64,000 nt of DNA, from the NCBI GenBank assembly GCA_009746045.1, contig RPFO01000231.1:1218340-1282339 (forward strand), read 5' to 3'. Source of the stretch: Mesostigma viride (Eukaryota > Streptophyta > Mesostigmatophyceae > Mesostigmatales > Mesostigmataceae). The notes under the pieces are model-generated. The model saw nothing but the letters and a program-made list of their open reading frames with translations, made no database searches and was not told the origin of the DNA. Both the position numbers and the translations under genes were made by a program. The stretch's first letter is position 1; each line of letters begins with the position of its first letter. Positions 54,708 to 64,000 of the stretch are shown here, piece after piece.

Positions 54708-57700
54708 GTAAGTATTTTTCCAAGCCTGGGCAAGCGGGCGGGAAGGCGGGCAGGCGGGCGCGCGGGTGGGTGGGTGGGTGGGTGGGTGGGTGGGTGGGTG
54801 GGTGGGTGGGTGGGTGGGTGGGTGGGTGGGTGGGTGGGTGGGTGGGTGGGTGGGTGGGCAGTTAGTTGGTCGGTCGGTCGGTCGGTCGGTGGGTGGGTCA
54901 GTCGGTGGGTGGGTCGGTCGTCTGGTCGGTCGGTCGGTCGGTCGGTCGTTCGGTCGGTCGGTCGGTCGGTCGGTCGTTCGGTCGGTCGGTCGGTCGGTCG
55001 GTCGGTCGGTCGGTCGGTCGGTCGGTCAGTCAGTCGGTCGGTCGGTCGGTCGGTCGGTCGGTCGGTCGGTCGGTCGGTCGGTCGGTCGGTCGGTCGGTCG
55101 GTCGGTCGGTCGGTCGGTCGGTCGGTCGGTCGGTCGGTCGGTCGGTCGGTCGGTCGGTCGGTCGGTCGGTCGGTCGGTCGGTCGGTCGGTCGGTCGGTCG
55201 GTCGGTCGGTCGGTCGGTCGGTCGGTCGGTCGGTCGGTCGGTCGGTCGGTCGGTCGGTCGGTCGGTCGGTCGGTCGGTCGGTCGGTCGGTCGGTCGGTCG
55301 GTCGGTCGGTCGGTCGGTCGGTCGGTCGGTCGGTCGGTCGGTCGGTCGGTCGGTCGGTCGGTCGGTCGGTCGGTCGGTCGGTCGGTCGGTCGGTCGGTCG
55401 GTCGGTCGGTCGGTCGGTCGGTCGGTCGGTCGGTCGGTCGGTCGGTCGGTCGGTCGGTCGGTCGGTCGGTCGGTCGGTCGGTCGGTCGGTCGGTCGGTCG
55501 GTCGGTCGGTCGGTCGGTCGGTCGGTCGGTCGGTTAACTCAGTGTACTTAGTCCGTTATTGGAGAACATAGTTGCATCATTGTTTTGCTGTTATATTTAA
55601 CGTTGGTACCTAAGTGAAACTAGCTACAGTATGTATGCATCTATGTACATAGGGGATGAGTGGTGAGGCCCATATACCGGCCTGCAAAGGCTTACATTTC
55701 AAACGTCAATCACCAACTAATGGAAGGTTGACCACAAGTTTTCATTTGTTTGATGCGCCATTACATAAGCGAAATTCTTTACTGCAGCATCAAGTTTTGC
55801 AACAACTGGCTTTGTGCATTTGTATAAACTGTTTGTCGTTTCTTCGCACGTGCAGCGATACCTTAAGTGGTACCCTGGATTCGGCCGTGGGCTCCTTAAC
55901 ACAACTGCAGGATTTGTAAGTACCATTATCCTCGTGGCGTTGCGGAATGACCGCGCAGATGTGCTTCATTCTGCAATGCCTTACGTAGCTATGTAGTTGT
56001 TTCAACGGGAACACAGGACTGAAGCACCTGTACACTGGCTGACCCAATTCAAACCACACCGTTTCTAAGACACGCCAACATGTGGTTCCACCAGCCAGGC
56101 CGTTTGCCAATCATGGTCTGAAATATGTAGCCATTTTCAGCCCAAAATACAAGAACAAATTACACTGTAAACATGGTAACCTCTTTCTTATGAAATGTTG
56201 GGATTTTTTTAAAATGTCGGCCAAGTATCTGAAGTAATTGTTGTGGTGAAGTACATAGTGTGTGAGCGACGTAGTTGTCCTTGAGGAAGCTATAACATGG
56301 CTTTTTTCCAACCTGAATGGATGAATGCATCGAGTTGACTGAGAGCAGGAGAGGTGTGGGCTCCTAGTCTTCCATGCGAAAGGAATTGGCCATGGTTGTG
56401 ACCACTGCCTGCCTTTACCCTTTGCCTTCAGTTGGCAGCTCCGCTTCGTTTAGACTTTTTCCACAGCCGGCGCTGCGGTGCCAGCAACAGATTTTCCATA
56501 GCAGTTGCCTGTGGCTACAGTAGCTGTGTAGTCAAGATAGTAGTCAACTAAGCTACTATAACTAGTATAATATATTCGCCCTTGTAGTGGCCAGCGGCAC
56601 CTGGCCGGATGCGCGCCGGGCCGAATCGGTGCAGATGCGCGCTGGCAATCCGGCGGATCCGGCAGCAGACAATGCGCTTAGTGGTAGCCTCTGTCCTTAC
56701 CAGCCACACTTAACCTCGTGGGTAGCACCGCCTAGGACAACACTGGGAAGATGTGAGTCTCTCACGAGCCTCGCACTAATGCTCCAAGGCTAGCTGCCTT
56801 TGGACCTTGCACATGGTTTATGGCGGTACAACAACATGCGCAACACAGGAATGCATCCACCTGGTTCATTGACCCATCAGGTTATGAAGGACCTTGATCT
56901 GTCCCCGTGGCTTACGTAGTATCAGTAGACTGCCAGGCGCCTGCATGACCAACGGGCCACTTGCAGGAGCTGCGCAGACTTACTGTAAACTACAAGTATG
57001 GCCTTGATGCTCATGCCGCCCATGCACCCCCGTCCATTCCATGACCTTAGACTCTCTAGGCCCTTGCTCACGTGGTGACCTGGCTTTCCCGCCAGTCCTG
57101 CCACGTGACCACAGGTCCTTCACGCCTTTGGTTATGGTACCAACCGCTGCCCGGCGGCTCAGCTCCGGGAGATGTTATCTCTCAGACTTTCACATCCCTT
57201 ATCTATCGTATCCCTTATCTATCGCCTGCCTCACCCTCTGCATCGCCTGAGGCCAAGCGCAGTAGCCCCGGCGAGCCTAGCTGGTCAGTGCGACTTTGAC
57301 GTCGACAGGTTATTTTCCACCTTTGACGTTGACAGGCCCAGCTATTTTCAACAGCCCCCAATCAAGATACTGGAGCTTGTGTTTCATATGTCGCAAGCCT
57401 CGCTTCTTGCTCTGTGCCAGCAGCTTAAAGCCAATTCACTCCTCCGCAATGGAGCTAACGGCCGGTTTTCCCACCGCGGACCTGACCACCTTCCCGGCTG
57501 GTCCCGTCCTCGCCTTCAGCTAGCCGCTCTCTTTTCCATCCTTCAGCGCTCTGCCGACGACCAGGTCCCCTCCCCCTTGACCGAATCCACCTTCCTCCTC
57601 CACCTTCAGGAAGCCATCGCGCAGCACGTGTGACCCCCCTCGCTGCACATATGGCAGCCGTGGGCCGCACGCTGGCCAGCTGCTGAGCTCCCCGCCATCT

Positions 57701-60700
57701 CCACGGCCACCTCCACCCTCCTCGCCTCCACCTCCACCGCCTCCACCGACGCCATCACCGCCCAGCTCCGTGACATCCACAAGCGCCTCCAGGACAAGGC
57801 CATCGCCATCAGAGTGCCTGCAAAACACCGCAGGCCTCACCGCCCAGGAGGTGAAGGACATTGCCGCCCGGCCAGCACCTGCTGGCCCTGTTGACGATTC
57901 TCCTCCCACCCAGACGTGGGCGGACATGCCGAAGCATGCACCACACCATAGATCTCCACCACCTCCGCCGTCGCAGCACAGCTCAAGCAGCAGACGCTCG
58001 GCCACCGCGAGGAGGCCGAGCTCGACAAGGGCAGCCTTGACGTCATCATAAAAAACTTTGACCTGGTGGAAGGTGAGAACTCCATGAAGCTTGCACAGGC
58101 GTTTGAGAACGAAATCCTTGGCCGCATGGGCCTCATTGGTGAGATCAAGCTGGAGGCCCACTGCCTTCCCCGCTCGCGGGGTAAGGTGGGACCGCCTCCG
58201 CTGCTGCTCATCTTTGAGGACCCGGCGGACAAGATTTCGTTCCTTGAGCAGACGCCGCAAGCAGCTCGAGAGGACTCACTACACCTTGGACGACGATTCG
58301 ACTCTGGCGCAGCAACAACTGCGGCGGCAGCTATGGCCGACCTACCTCCAGCACCGGCAGACTGCGGCGGGGAAGCCGGTTTACTGGAAGGGGGCGGCCA
58401 TCTACATCGGCCACAAGCCCTGGCAAGCGACCCCCGCTGCCCCAGCACCCGCAGCCACCCCAGCCTAAGGGTCTATAGCAGTAGTAGTGTAGAACAGTAA
58501 GGCCTAGCTAGCCACCGTGGCCTTGTACATGTACGCCTGTTATGGGCCCCATACCAGATGATGAATTAGCATTATTTAGCCATGTACATGTGTGCCTATG
58601 ATGAGCCCCACACCAGATGATGATTTAGTAATGCTTTGCTCGTGCAGGGAGTTGCTCTCTGCTGAGATGCCATGCCCTAGCCATTGCCTAGCCATAACGA
58701 TCTTCCACCCCATGCCAGGCCTTTTAGGTATGATACATCATGGTGGTGCAGGTGCACTTTGTGCACCAAGAGCAGGTGTAGTTTACGGGCTACCCTTGCA
58801 GGAAGTAGCCCAGAGTGTATTAGCCATATGCCCCTTCTCAGGGATGTGTGCTACATGTACTTCCAACGGAGATATGTTCCAATTCAATATATTTAATTTT
58901 ATCTATCGTAGGCACAGCGTTGGAAAGGTGTTCTCAAGGTCCAGAACTAGCGATATTGGGGTTCTGAATTGCGAACTGATCATTTTCAGCATAGATAGTG
59001 TGCTTGTGGTAGTGTCATTTCTATTTATAGCACACTACTGGCGCGTGGTCAGGGGTATTTATCCATGCAACTGTTGAGGAAACAACTTCCTACAAGCAAG
59101 GCTACAAGTGTTATTAAGTTTTCCCAATGGTAAATTAGCAGAGTGCCATTACAATTACCCATGACTTTAGCTAGTACTCGTTTGGGTGGGCTTGGGCTTG
59201 CCACCTCCTCTCCACTCCTGATAGAAGACCCTCATGACCCCCCCAGATCATTTGTTTTGTTGAGTTCTTGGAGTTAAATAATAATAGGGGTAATGTCATG
59301 CGGTGTTGGTCAAACACACATTTGGGCAGTATTTTGGGTTGCTGTTTCCAGATCCTCCAAGTACATAGCATGTACACTAACACATGATACTGCTGACATG
59401 TTTTCTCTGGAACGATGAACCTGCAATGGCTGGTGAGGCTTTCGCCTGAAATAGGCTTTTTAGCAAAGCAATATGTAGCACGAGATTGTCAAGATGAAGG
59501 AGCCCACCAGCCTAAACTGATGCTGCAATTACGCAGGGAGCGTTACTGTGCTGCCTTCAATGTTGTCGCCTATTACAGTGTTTTCACCTCCAGTAATGAG
59601 CAGGGTCCTGGTGCAAATATAGACAGCGCCCGCATCCAGTCCACATGTGTGCAGGACTGTACATCAGAGCAGTCGATTACATAGGGTCCCATCTCCCCGT
59701 CTCTAAATAATCTGTTGTTCCTGCACACACGGGGTGCCATTTTGTCACTGCCCGGCAGGTACCTGCATTCCAACCAGCTGTCTGGCACGATCCCACCGGA
59801 GCTGGGGTCTCTATCCACTCTGCGAATACTGTAAGGATCCTGTCAACCCAAATCCTGTTTGGGACCGCAAACCCACATCTGTCCATTTTGATATAACGTC
59901 ATCATCTTGCGATGGTTGCTGCATGATATCGATGACCATTTTTCTCTGGAGCAAAGAACATGCAATGGCTGCTATAGTTTGTGCCTGACATACGTGGTAG
60001 GTTGCATGCCAGGGTGAAAGGTGTTTGCATGCATAGTTACGTGAATGCTTGCATGTGTGGATGGCGTTTGCATTCATGGATATGTGAATGTTTGCATGGG
60101 TGGAAGGTGTTTGCATGCATGGCATGAATGCAAACTACAAGACAAGGCAAGCACCAAAGTAAGTGCAGTGGTGCATGTGGGCATCCCCCTTGACCTATGG
60201 GGTCATGTATCATCGATACCATCCCTAAGCCGGTGGGGGTAACGCGTGTCACGCGATTTGATACAACAGTAGGCGAGGCTGCCTGGCCACATCCACCTGG
60301 TGGTGCCCCACTCCTTCAGTGATCTGTTGCGAACTCTGGGGTGCGCTGCATCAGAGAAATAGTTAGGTCAAAAGCAATGCAGCACCACCAGCACAATTTG
60401 CTAAAAAACTTAGTGGAGCCCGTCAGTTGCGTCCATATAATGAGCAGAGAAGGATAACAAGGCCTGGTAGCATATCTACAACCGGCTGCGCATCATAGCA
60501 CTTGCAGTTCTAAGGCCGCAAAAGAATATTTTTGTCCATGTACTGTACCCGCCTGAAGGTCCTTACTGTCCAAGAACAGGACAGTGTTTGTGATCCCATG
60601 CTCCTTCAGGTGCCCACTCTCTGTGGGGCCAACAGATGTTGCTCAGCCACTGCTGAGGCACCTCGTCGCTGATCGAACTGGTCAGGCCGTCTTGTTGAAG

Positions 60701-61721
60701 CACACAAGGCAGTCGGGGCCGTACTGCTTGATCTCGAGCTCGATGGCCTCGCGCTCTATGTTCTTGCCCAGGCCATGAAACCCGAGCGACGGTAGGGGCT
60801 GGATGGACAACACCCCACTGAGGCTGGAGTGGGTTTACAACTATATAGTTTTCATGCTGAACACCTTCAATAATTGGGGCTCATGAGCAAATTTGCCATT
60901 AGCAGGGTCCTGGTGCACATATAGACAGCGCCCGCATCCATTCCATGTGCAGGACCATTCTTCAGAGCAGCGGATGACTTAGGTTCCCATCCCCCCGTCT
61001 CTAAATGATCTGTTGCTCTGCACGTACGGTGTGCTTTTTTGTCACTGCCTGGCAGGGACATGTCTACCAACCAGCTGTCTGGCACGATTCCACCGGAGCT
61101 GAAGTCTCTATCGAATCTACGGGAGATGTAAGGGCCGTTTGAACCCGAATCCTGTTTGCAATCAGTTCATTTTGATGATTTCGATGTGACGATTTTGTGC
61201 TCGCTATGGTTGCAGTAGGTACCGTAACGCATGGTACTGATGACAAGCTCTCTCTGCACAGATTAAGTTACCTGCAGTGCCTGCTAGGGTCCAAATGCTT
61301 GAAATATGATTTATACCAAAGAATATGTTGCACCGCTTTGTCAAACTGTAGCAGCTTACCAGCCCAGATTGATGCTGCAAGAAGGCAAGGAGCTGTGTCG
61401 TGCTGCGTCTACTGTTGTAGGTTTACAACTACATTATTTTCATGCTGAACACCTCCAATAATGGGGGCCCGTGAGCAAACTGGCCATTATTAGCAGGGTC
61501 CTGGTGCACATATAGACAGCGCCCGATCCCTTCCATGTGCAGGACCATTCTTCAGAGCAGCCGATGACTCAGGTTCCCATCCGGCTCCCGTCTCTAAATA
61601 ATTTGTTGTTCCTGCACACACGGTGTGCTTTTTTGTCACTGCCCGGCAGGTTACTGATCGACAACCAGCTGTCTGGCACGATTCCACCGCAGCTGGGCTC
61701 TCTATCAAATCTGGGCTCCCT
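54554..61721 (+). CDS. Leucine-rich-repeat protein gene (multi-exon, partial)
   Basis: Five exons can be supported, joined in phase 2: 54554-54707, 55856-55915, 59758-59829, 61056-61127 and 61650-61721. The first encodes an LRRNT_2-type cap (DSDKDALLKIKDGF...CDFPRVVCNG with the paired Cys). The others each encode one plant-type leucine-rich repeat ending LSGTIPPELGSLSNL-like. Donors are GTAAG(T/G) and acceptors (T/G)GCAG. Such caps and repeats form extracellular or intracellular recognition solenoids in plants and algae. No kinase, membrane segment or start exon is seen in the window, so both ends are incomplete. An acceptor before 54554 implies an upstream exon. More exons may exist between 55916 and 59757. 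Confidence 0.75.
54764..55533. repeat. (GGGT)n and 0.67-kb (GGTC)n microsatellite in LRR intron 1
   Basis: About 95 bp of GGGT units (54764-54858) pass through mixed units into about 667 bp of GGTC (54867-55533), nearly pure after 55030. The Gly-Arg-Ser-Val frames through it are artefacts. It lies between the LRR cap exon and the next exon. Confidence 0.97.
55856..55915 (+). CDS. LRR gene exon 2
   Basis: Acceptor TTCGCACGTGCAG, donor TTT|GTAAGT. 60 nt, phase 2 in and out. It encodes DTLSGTLDSAVGSLTQLQD, a repeat four residues shorter than the 24-residue norm. Confidence 0.75.
56111..57040. other. LRR gene intronic region, no clear exon
   Basis: The segment near 56675-56750 encodes NALSGSLCP before a GTGAG donor and could be a decayed or alternative repeat exon, but its acceptor and frame are not convincing. 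Confidence 0.3.
57296..58500 (+). pseudogene. LINE ORF1-like remnant in the LRR gene
   Basis: Frames at 57172-57633 and 57770-58050, and an open one from 57952 to 58500, together encode a Pro/Ser-rich start, then a heptad-like helix (QLKQQTLGHREEAELDKG). A fold resembling the L1 ORF1p RNA-recognition and C-terminal domains follows (VEGENSMKLAQAFENEILG; PPLLLIFEDPADKISFL). After a frameshift near 58240 the RRKQLERTHYTLDDD and QLRRQLWPTYLQHRQ segment ends in YWKGAAIYIG. The 'ltedDs...Rr.L.p....r..gk...w.g..l.i' pattern is typical of LINE ORF1 proteins, which bind RNA and chaperone retroposition. No RT follows. Confidence 0.6.
58501..59390. other. LRR gene intron; no exon recognised
   Basis: Contains a 60-bp duplicated TGTACATG...ATGAGCCCCACACCAGATGATGA segment at 58520-58625. 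A plus-strand frame through 58592-59077 has no motif. Confidence 0.4.
59758..59829 (+). CDS. LRR gene exon, one repeat (unit 1)
   Basis: Acceptor CACTGCCCGGCAG, donor ACT|GTAAGG. 72 nt, phase 2. It encodes YLHSNQLSGTIPPELGSLST followed by LRI. Confidence 0.88.
60000..60840. other. Inserted sequence in an LRR intron: minisatellite plus coding-like remnant
   Basis: About 48-bp repeats (GGTGTTTGCATGCATGG type, three copies) at 60015-60135. A minus-strand segment at 60560-60800 encodes IELEIKQYGPDCLVCFNKTA and a His/Cys-containing stretch with stops. It may be a transposase remnant, family not recognised. This block makes the intron between units 1 and 2 about 700 bp longer than the next. Confidence 0.45.
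61056..61127 (+). CDS. LRR gene exon, one repeat (unit 2)
   Basis: Acceptor CACTGCCTGGCAG, donor GAT|GTAAGG. 72 nt, phase 2. It encodes DMSTNQLSGTIPPELKSLSN followed by LRE. Confidence 0.88.
61650..61721 (+). CDS. LRR gene exon, one repeat (unit 3)
   Basis: Acceptor CACTGCCCGGCAG, donor CCT|GTAAGG. 72 nt, phase 2. It encodes LLIDNQLSGTIPPQLGSLSN followed by LGS. The upstream 170 bp and downstream 150 bp are paralogous to those around units 1 and 2. Confidence 0.88.
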
Positions 61722-64000
61722 GTAAGGGCCCTGTCAGCCCATTTCTTCTGTGCAATCGGTTCATTTTACAGTAAATGACGTCATCAATTGCTTGCCATGG
61801 TTGCTGTACAGTGACGCCTGGGATTGATGACATGGTCTCTCTGGAACGATGAAGTTGCCTGCAGCAGTGCCTGCTGGTCCCTGCTTAACCTTAACTATGT
61901 AGGATCTTTTGCGAAGCGAAAAGCAGGACCAAGGCGAAAGCTGTAGGAGCCCACCATAACGTAAGTAGCCGTACAGCGCTGCCTTTACTGTTGACAGTCG
62001 CTGATGTACTGTATGTAGATTTTCATGCTGAACACCAATGGTAACTGCCCATCGCCACGAGCTTGGTCTTGGTGCAGATATAATGCAAAGTGTTAAAGGC
62101 ATGTGTGATTATTATGGGGACTTAAATGAATAATTTGTAGGTGGTGAATCATTGCCGACTTAAGCGTCAGGAGCCAGGAAAATTATTTATTACGTCCATA
62201 TGGTGTGGCTTTCCATGGCTACCTCAAGGTAGCGTGAACATTGGTAATTATGGTAGGTGAGTGGTGGCGGCGGCCCTGGTATGCGCATGGGCCGACAAGG
62301 GGTCGATAACGACAGCTGGTATGTAGGAACATGGTGCATGCACATGCATGACTCGGTACGGCATGGTATGACATGCACACATGTGACACAATACTATAAT
62401 CTGGTGAAGATAGTGACCAACGGTCCTAGTGCCATTGTACACCTTGGCACATAGTCATAGTGTCCGTTCACATAGTCCTGACGAATCCCACAAGTTTAGG
62501 TACTTATATCCGAGCATATCTATTTGTTAACTAGGGCTCGAATACAACTGCCCGTATTATAGATTTCTGCACGGTCAGCATAATGGGCATATTCAAGACA
62601 GGATTCTTGACACCCTCCTTGCACATGATGCTGTCAATAAATACAAATGCTAGATCATAGGCGAGGGAAGTCGGGTACCTAAGTGGATTCCCTCCTTACA
62701 CGACACCCTGGTCTTGATATAAAACAGCAAGAAAAATGAGGGCAAGGTTGTGTAGCCTCATATTGTCACATGGAGTGCGCCACACGAGGGTGGAGCCAAA
62801 CTGGAAACAGGCACTTAAACTGTAAAGACTGGTTGCTCAGTGTTGAGTCTGGATGCAGACTGTAGCCGGTACTGGTTGATGCCAGGGTTGCAGCTGGAAA
62901 CGTTGGGTACTGGTAGCTGCTGGTAAACCGGTGACGTCAGCTGTTGTGTGTGCACACACGATCTATGCTGTGTGTGGGTACAGTTTCTTGTGTGGTGCTG
63001 GTAGTGCTACTTTGACTTGCTTGCCAACAGGTTTTGATGCAACTTACTGCAACTACTACAAGGTGAACTGTGAGCTGGACTGCTACTTGCTAGCCAGACA
63101 AGTGCGTGCAGCTGACTGCAGCTACTATATACTCTACGCCTGTCGTGGAGAGTCATGCATGTGCTGCTGTGTGCTACTACTTCTCCTTGCTGGCTAGGCA
63201 AGTGTGGGTAGCTGCCTGCATGGACTATGCAGTGTACTCTGTTCCTACTGGTGTTGCCTGCTGTGCTTGTTGATGCCAGTGTGATGGTGCTGATGGGACT
63301 GAATGATAAAACTGCAACTAGTGCTGAAAGCAACGTGGGGGTTAGTGAGCACCCTCCTTAGTGTGGTGTGCAGCTGTGTCGATCAGCAGGCTGGCTTTGA
63401 GAGCAGGACCCAGGGAATGTTCCCTTTTTTCTTGGAAACTTGGAGCATGGCAGGTTCTGGGCTCTTGAAGTGATGACCGTTGAAGAATTCCGGCTTAAAG
63501 AATGCGCCCAAAAGAATGTTGATGCCACGCGAAATGGTGCCGGTACAAAAGAAAGACCGGTTTTCATGAAAAATTCTTGAGGTAAACAGCTCCGCCGATT
63601 TCTCGTCGATGCTCACAGCTCGCGCGGCTCAGTGGGAGCCCGTCAGTGACCCCGCGCCGATTGAACGCACTGCACTCGGCCAAAAGTGTGCTGCCAGGTA
63701 AAAAATCACTGGCGCTGCCTGGAACCAGAGCCGGCACCTTTTGAGTGCCAGGCTTCAGTGCCGACGTCTCCATCACCAAAATGTTGGCGTTTGATCAGTT
63801 TCGGGCATATATATAAGTATAAAAGCGTAGATCTGGCCTGCGCACCGGAGCTTGGGAAATTCTTGACGGATTTTCGCGACGGTAGGCGTCACCCCGAACA
63901 TTTGGTGTTACCACACGTTGAAGTAAGTCGATTGAAAGCCTTGAATTTCACGGTAGCATCTGCGCCATAATCATGGTCGTATCAAGTACAAGAATTCGAC
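61722..64000. other. Downstream intron or flank; no further exon identified
   Basis: 61722-62075 contains a further copy of the LRR intron flank (TCTCTCTGGAACGATGAA; TTTTCATGCTGAACACC) without its exon. A roughly 110-bp duplicated segment (GCTACTTGCTAGCCAGACAA and CTTGCTGGCTAGGCAAGTGT) lies at 63080-63230. Nothing else is recognisable to the end of the window. Confidence 0.4.

Noticed and set aside
54764..55571. Long plus-strand frames encoding Gly-Arg-Ser-Val repeats
   Set aside because: They are translations of the (GGTC)n microsatellite in all frames, lie between LRR exons, and have no non-repeat domain.
56587..56793. Additional LRR exon encoding NALSGSLCP
   Set aside because: The acceptor and phase do not fit the phase-2 pattern of the other exons and the repeat motif breaks after nine residues.

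Overview
The window looks like nuclear DNA of a eukaryote, most likely an alga or another phototrophic protist. Coding stretches are split by GT-AG introns, nearly all recognisable proteins belong to eukaryotic transposable elements, and the one host-like gene encodes plant-type leucine-rich repeats (LSGTIPPELGSLS consensus). No rRNA, tRNA, bacterial operon or CRISPR array was seen. The lineage call is an inference; nothing here fixes a species.

Layout. 1-3450: GC-rich satellites, a broken hypothetical gene with a poly-acidic tail, and a 492-bp inverted-repeat element. 4436-13350: a degraded minus-strand LINE copy split by an almost pristine 8.0-kb Ty1/copia-type LTR retrotransposon (4773-12797). 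Its pol is one open 1197-codon frame, with a retropepsin-like domain placed between integrase and reverse transcriptase. 13597-20771: a plus-strand LINE with a 16-bp target duplication, itself interrupted by a 2.1-kb duplicated structure and by 1.7 kb of micro- and minisatellite. Two shorter copies of the same LINE family (20829-21597 and 25715-25786) define its 3' terminus. 21826-25428: a PIF/Harbinger transposon with TIRs, a TTA target duplication and a frameshifted DDE transposase followed by a 64-bp minisatellite. 25820-30700: duplicated sequence with a perfect 37-bp-arm hairpin, a possible small secreted-protein ORF, a Tc1/mariner-type MITE and a Harbinger-type MITE.

30700-35700 and 41570-49500 are mostly non-coding and carry dispersed repeat families, TATA-bearing repeats, a SINE-like insertion and recurrent AACTCAGTCC hairpins. 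35735-41570 is a roughly 49-bp minisatellite array split by a piggyBac pseudogene and a MITE. 49764-53763 is a second, minus-strand piggyBac pseudogene carrying both a second MITE of the same family and a hAT derivative. 54554-61721 holds a leucine-rich-repeat gene: an N-terminal cap exon, then one-repeat exons separated by phase-2 introns. The last three full-length repeat exons share related flanking intron sequence, so the gene grew by exon-plus-intron duplication. Its introns host a 0.67-kb (GGTC)n tract and a LINE ORF1 remnant.

The region is a stack of nested transposons. The insertion order can often be read directly from target duplications and from repeat copies that preserve the empty site.
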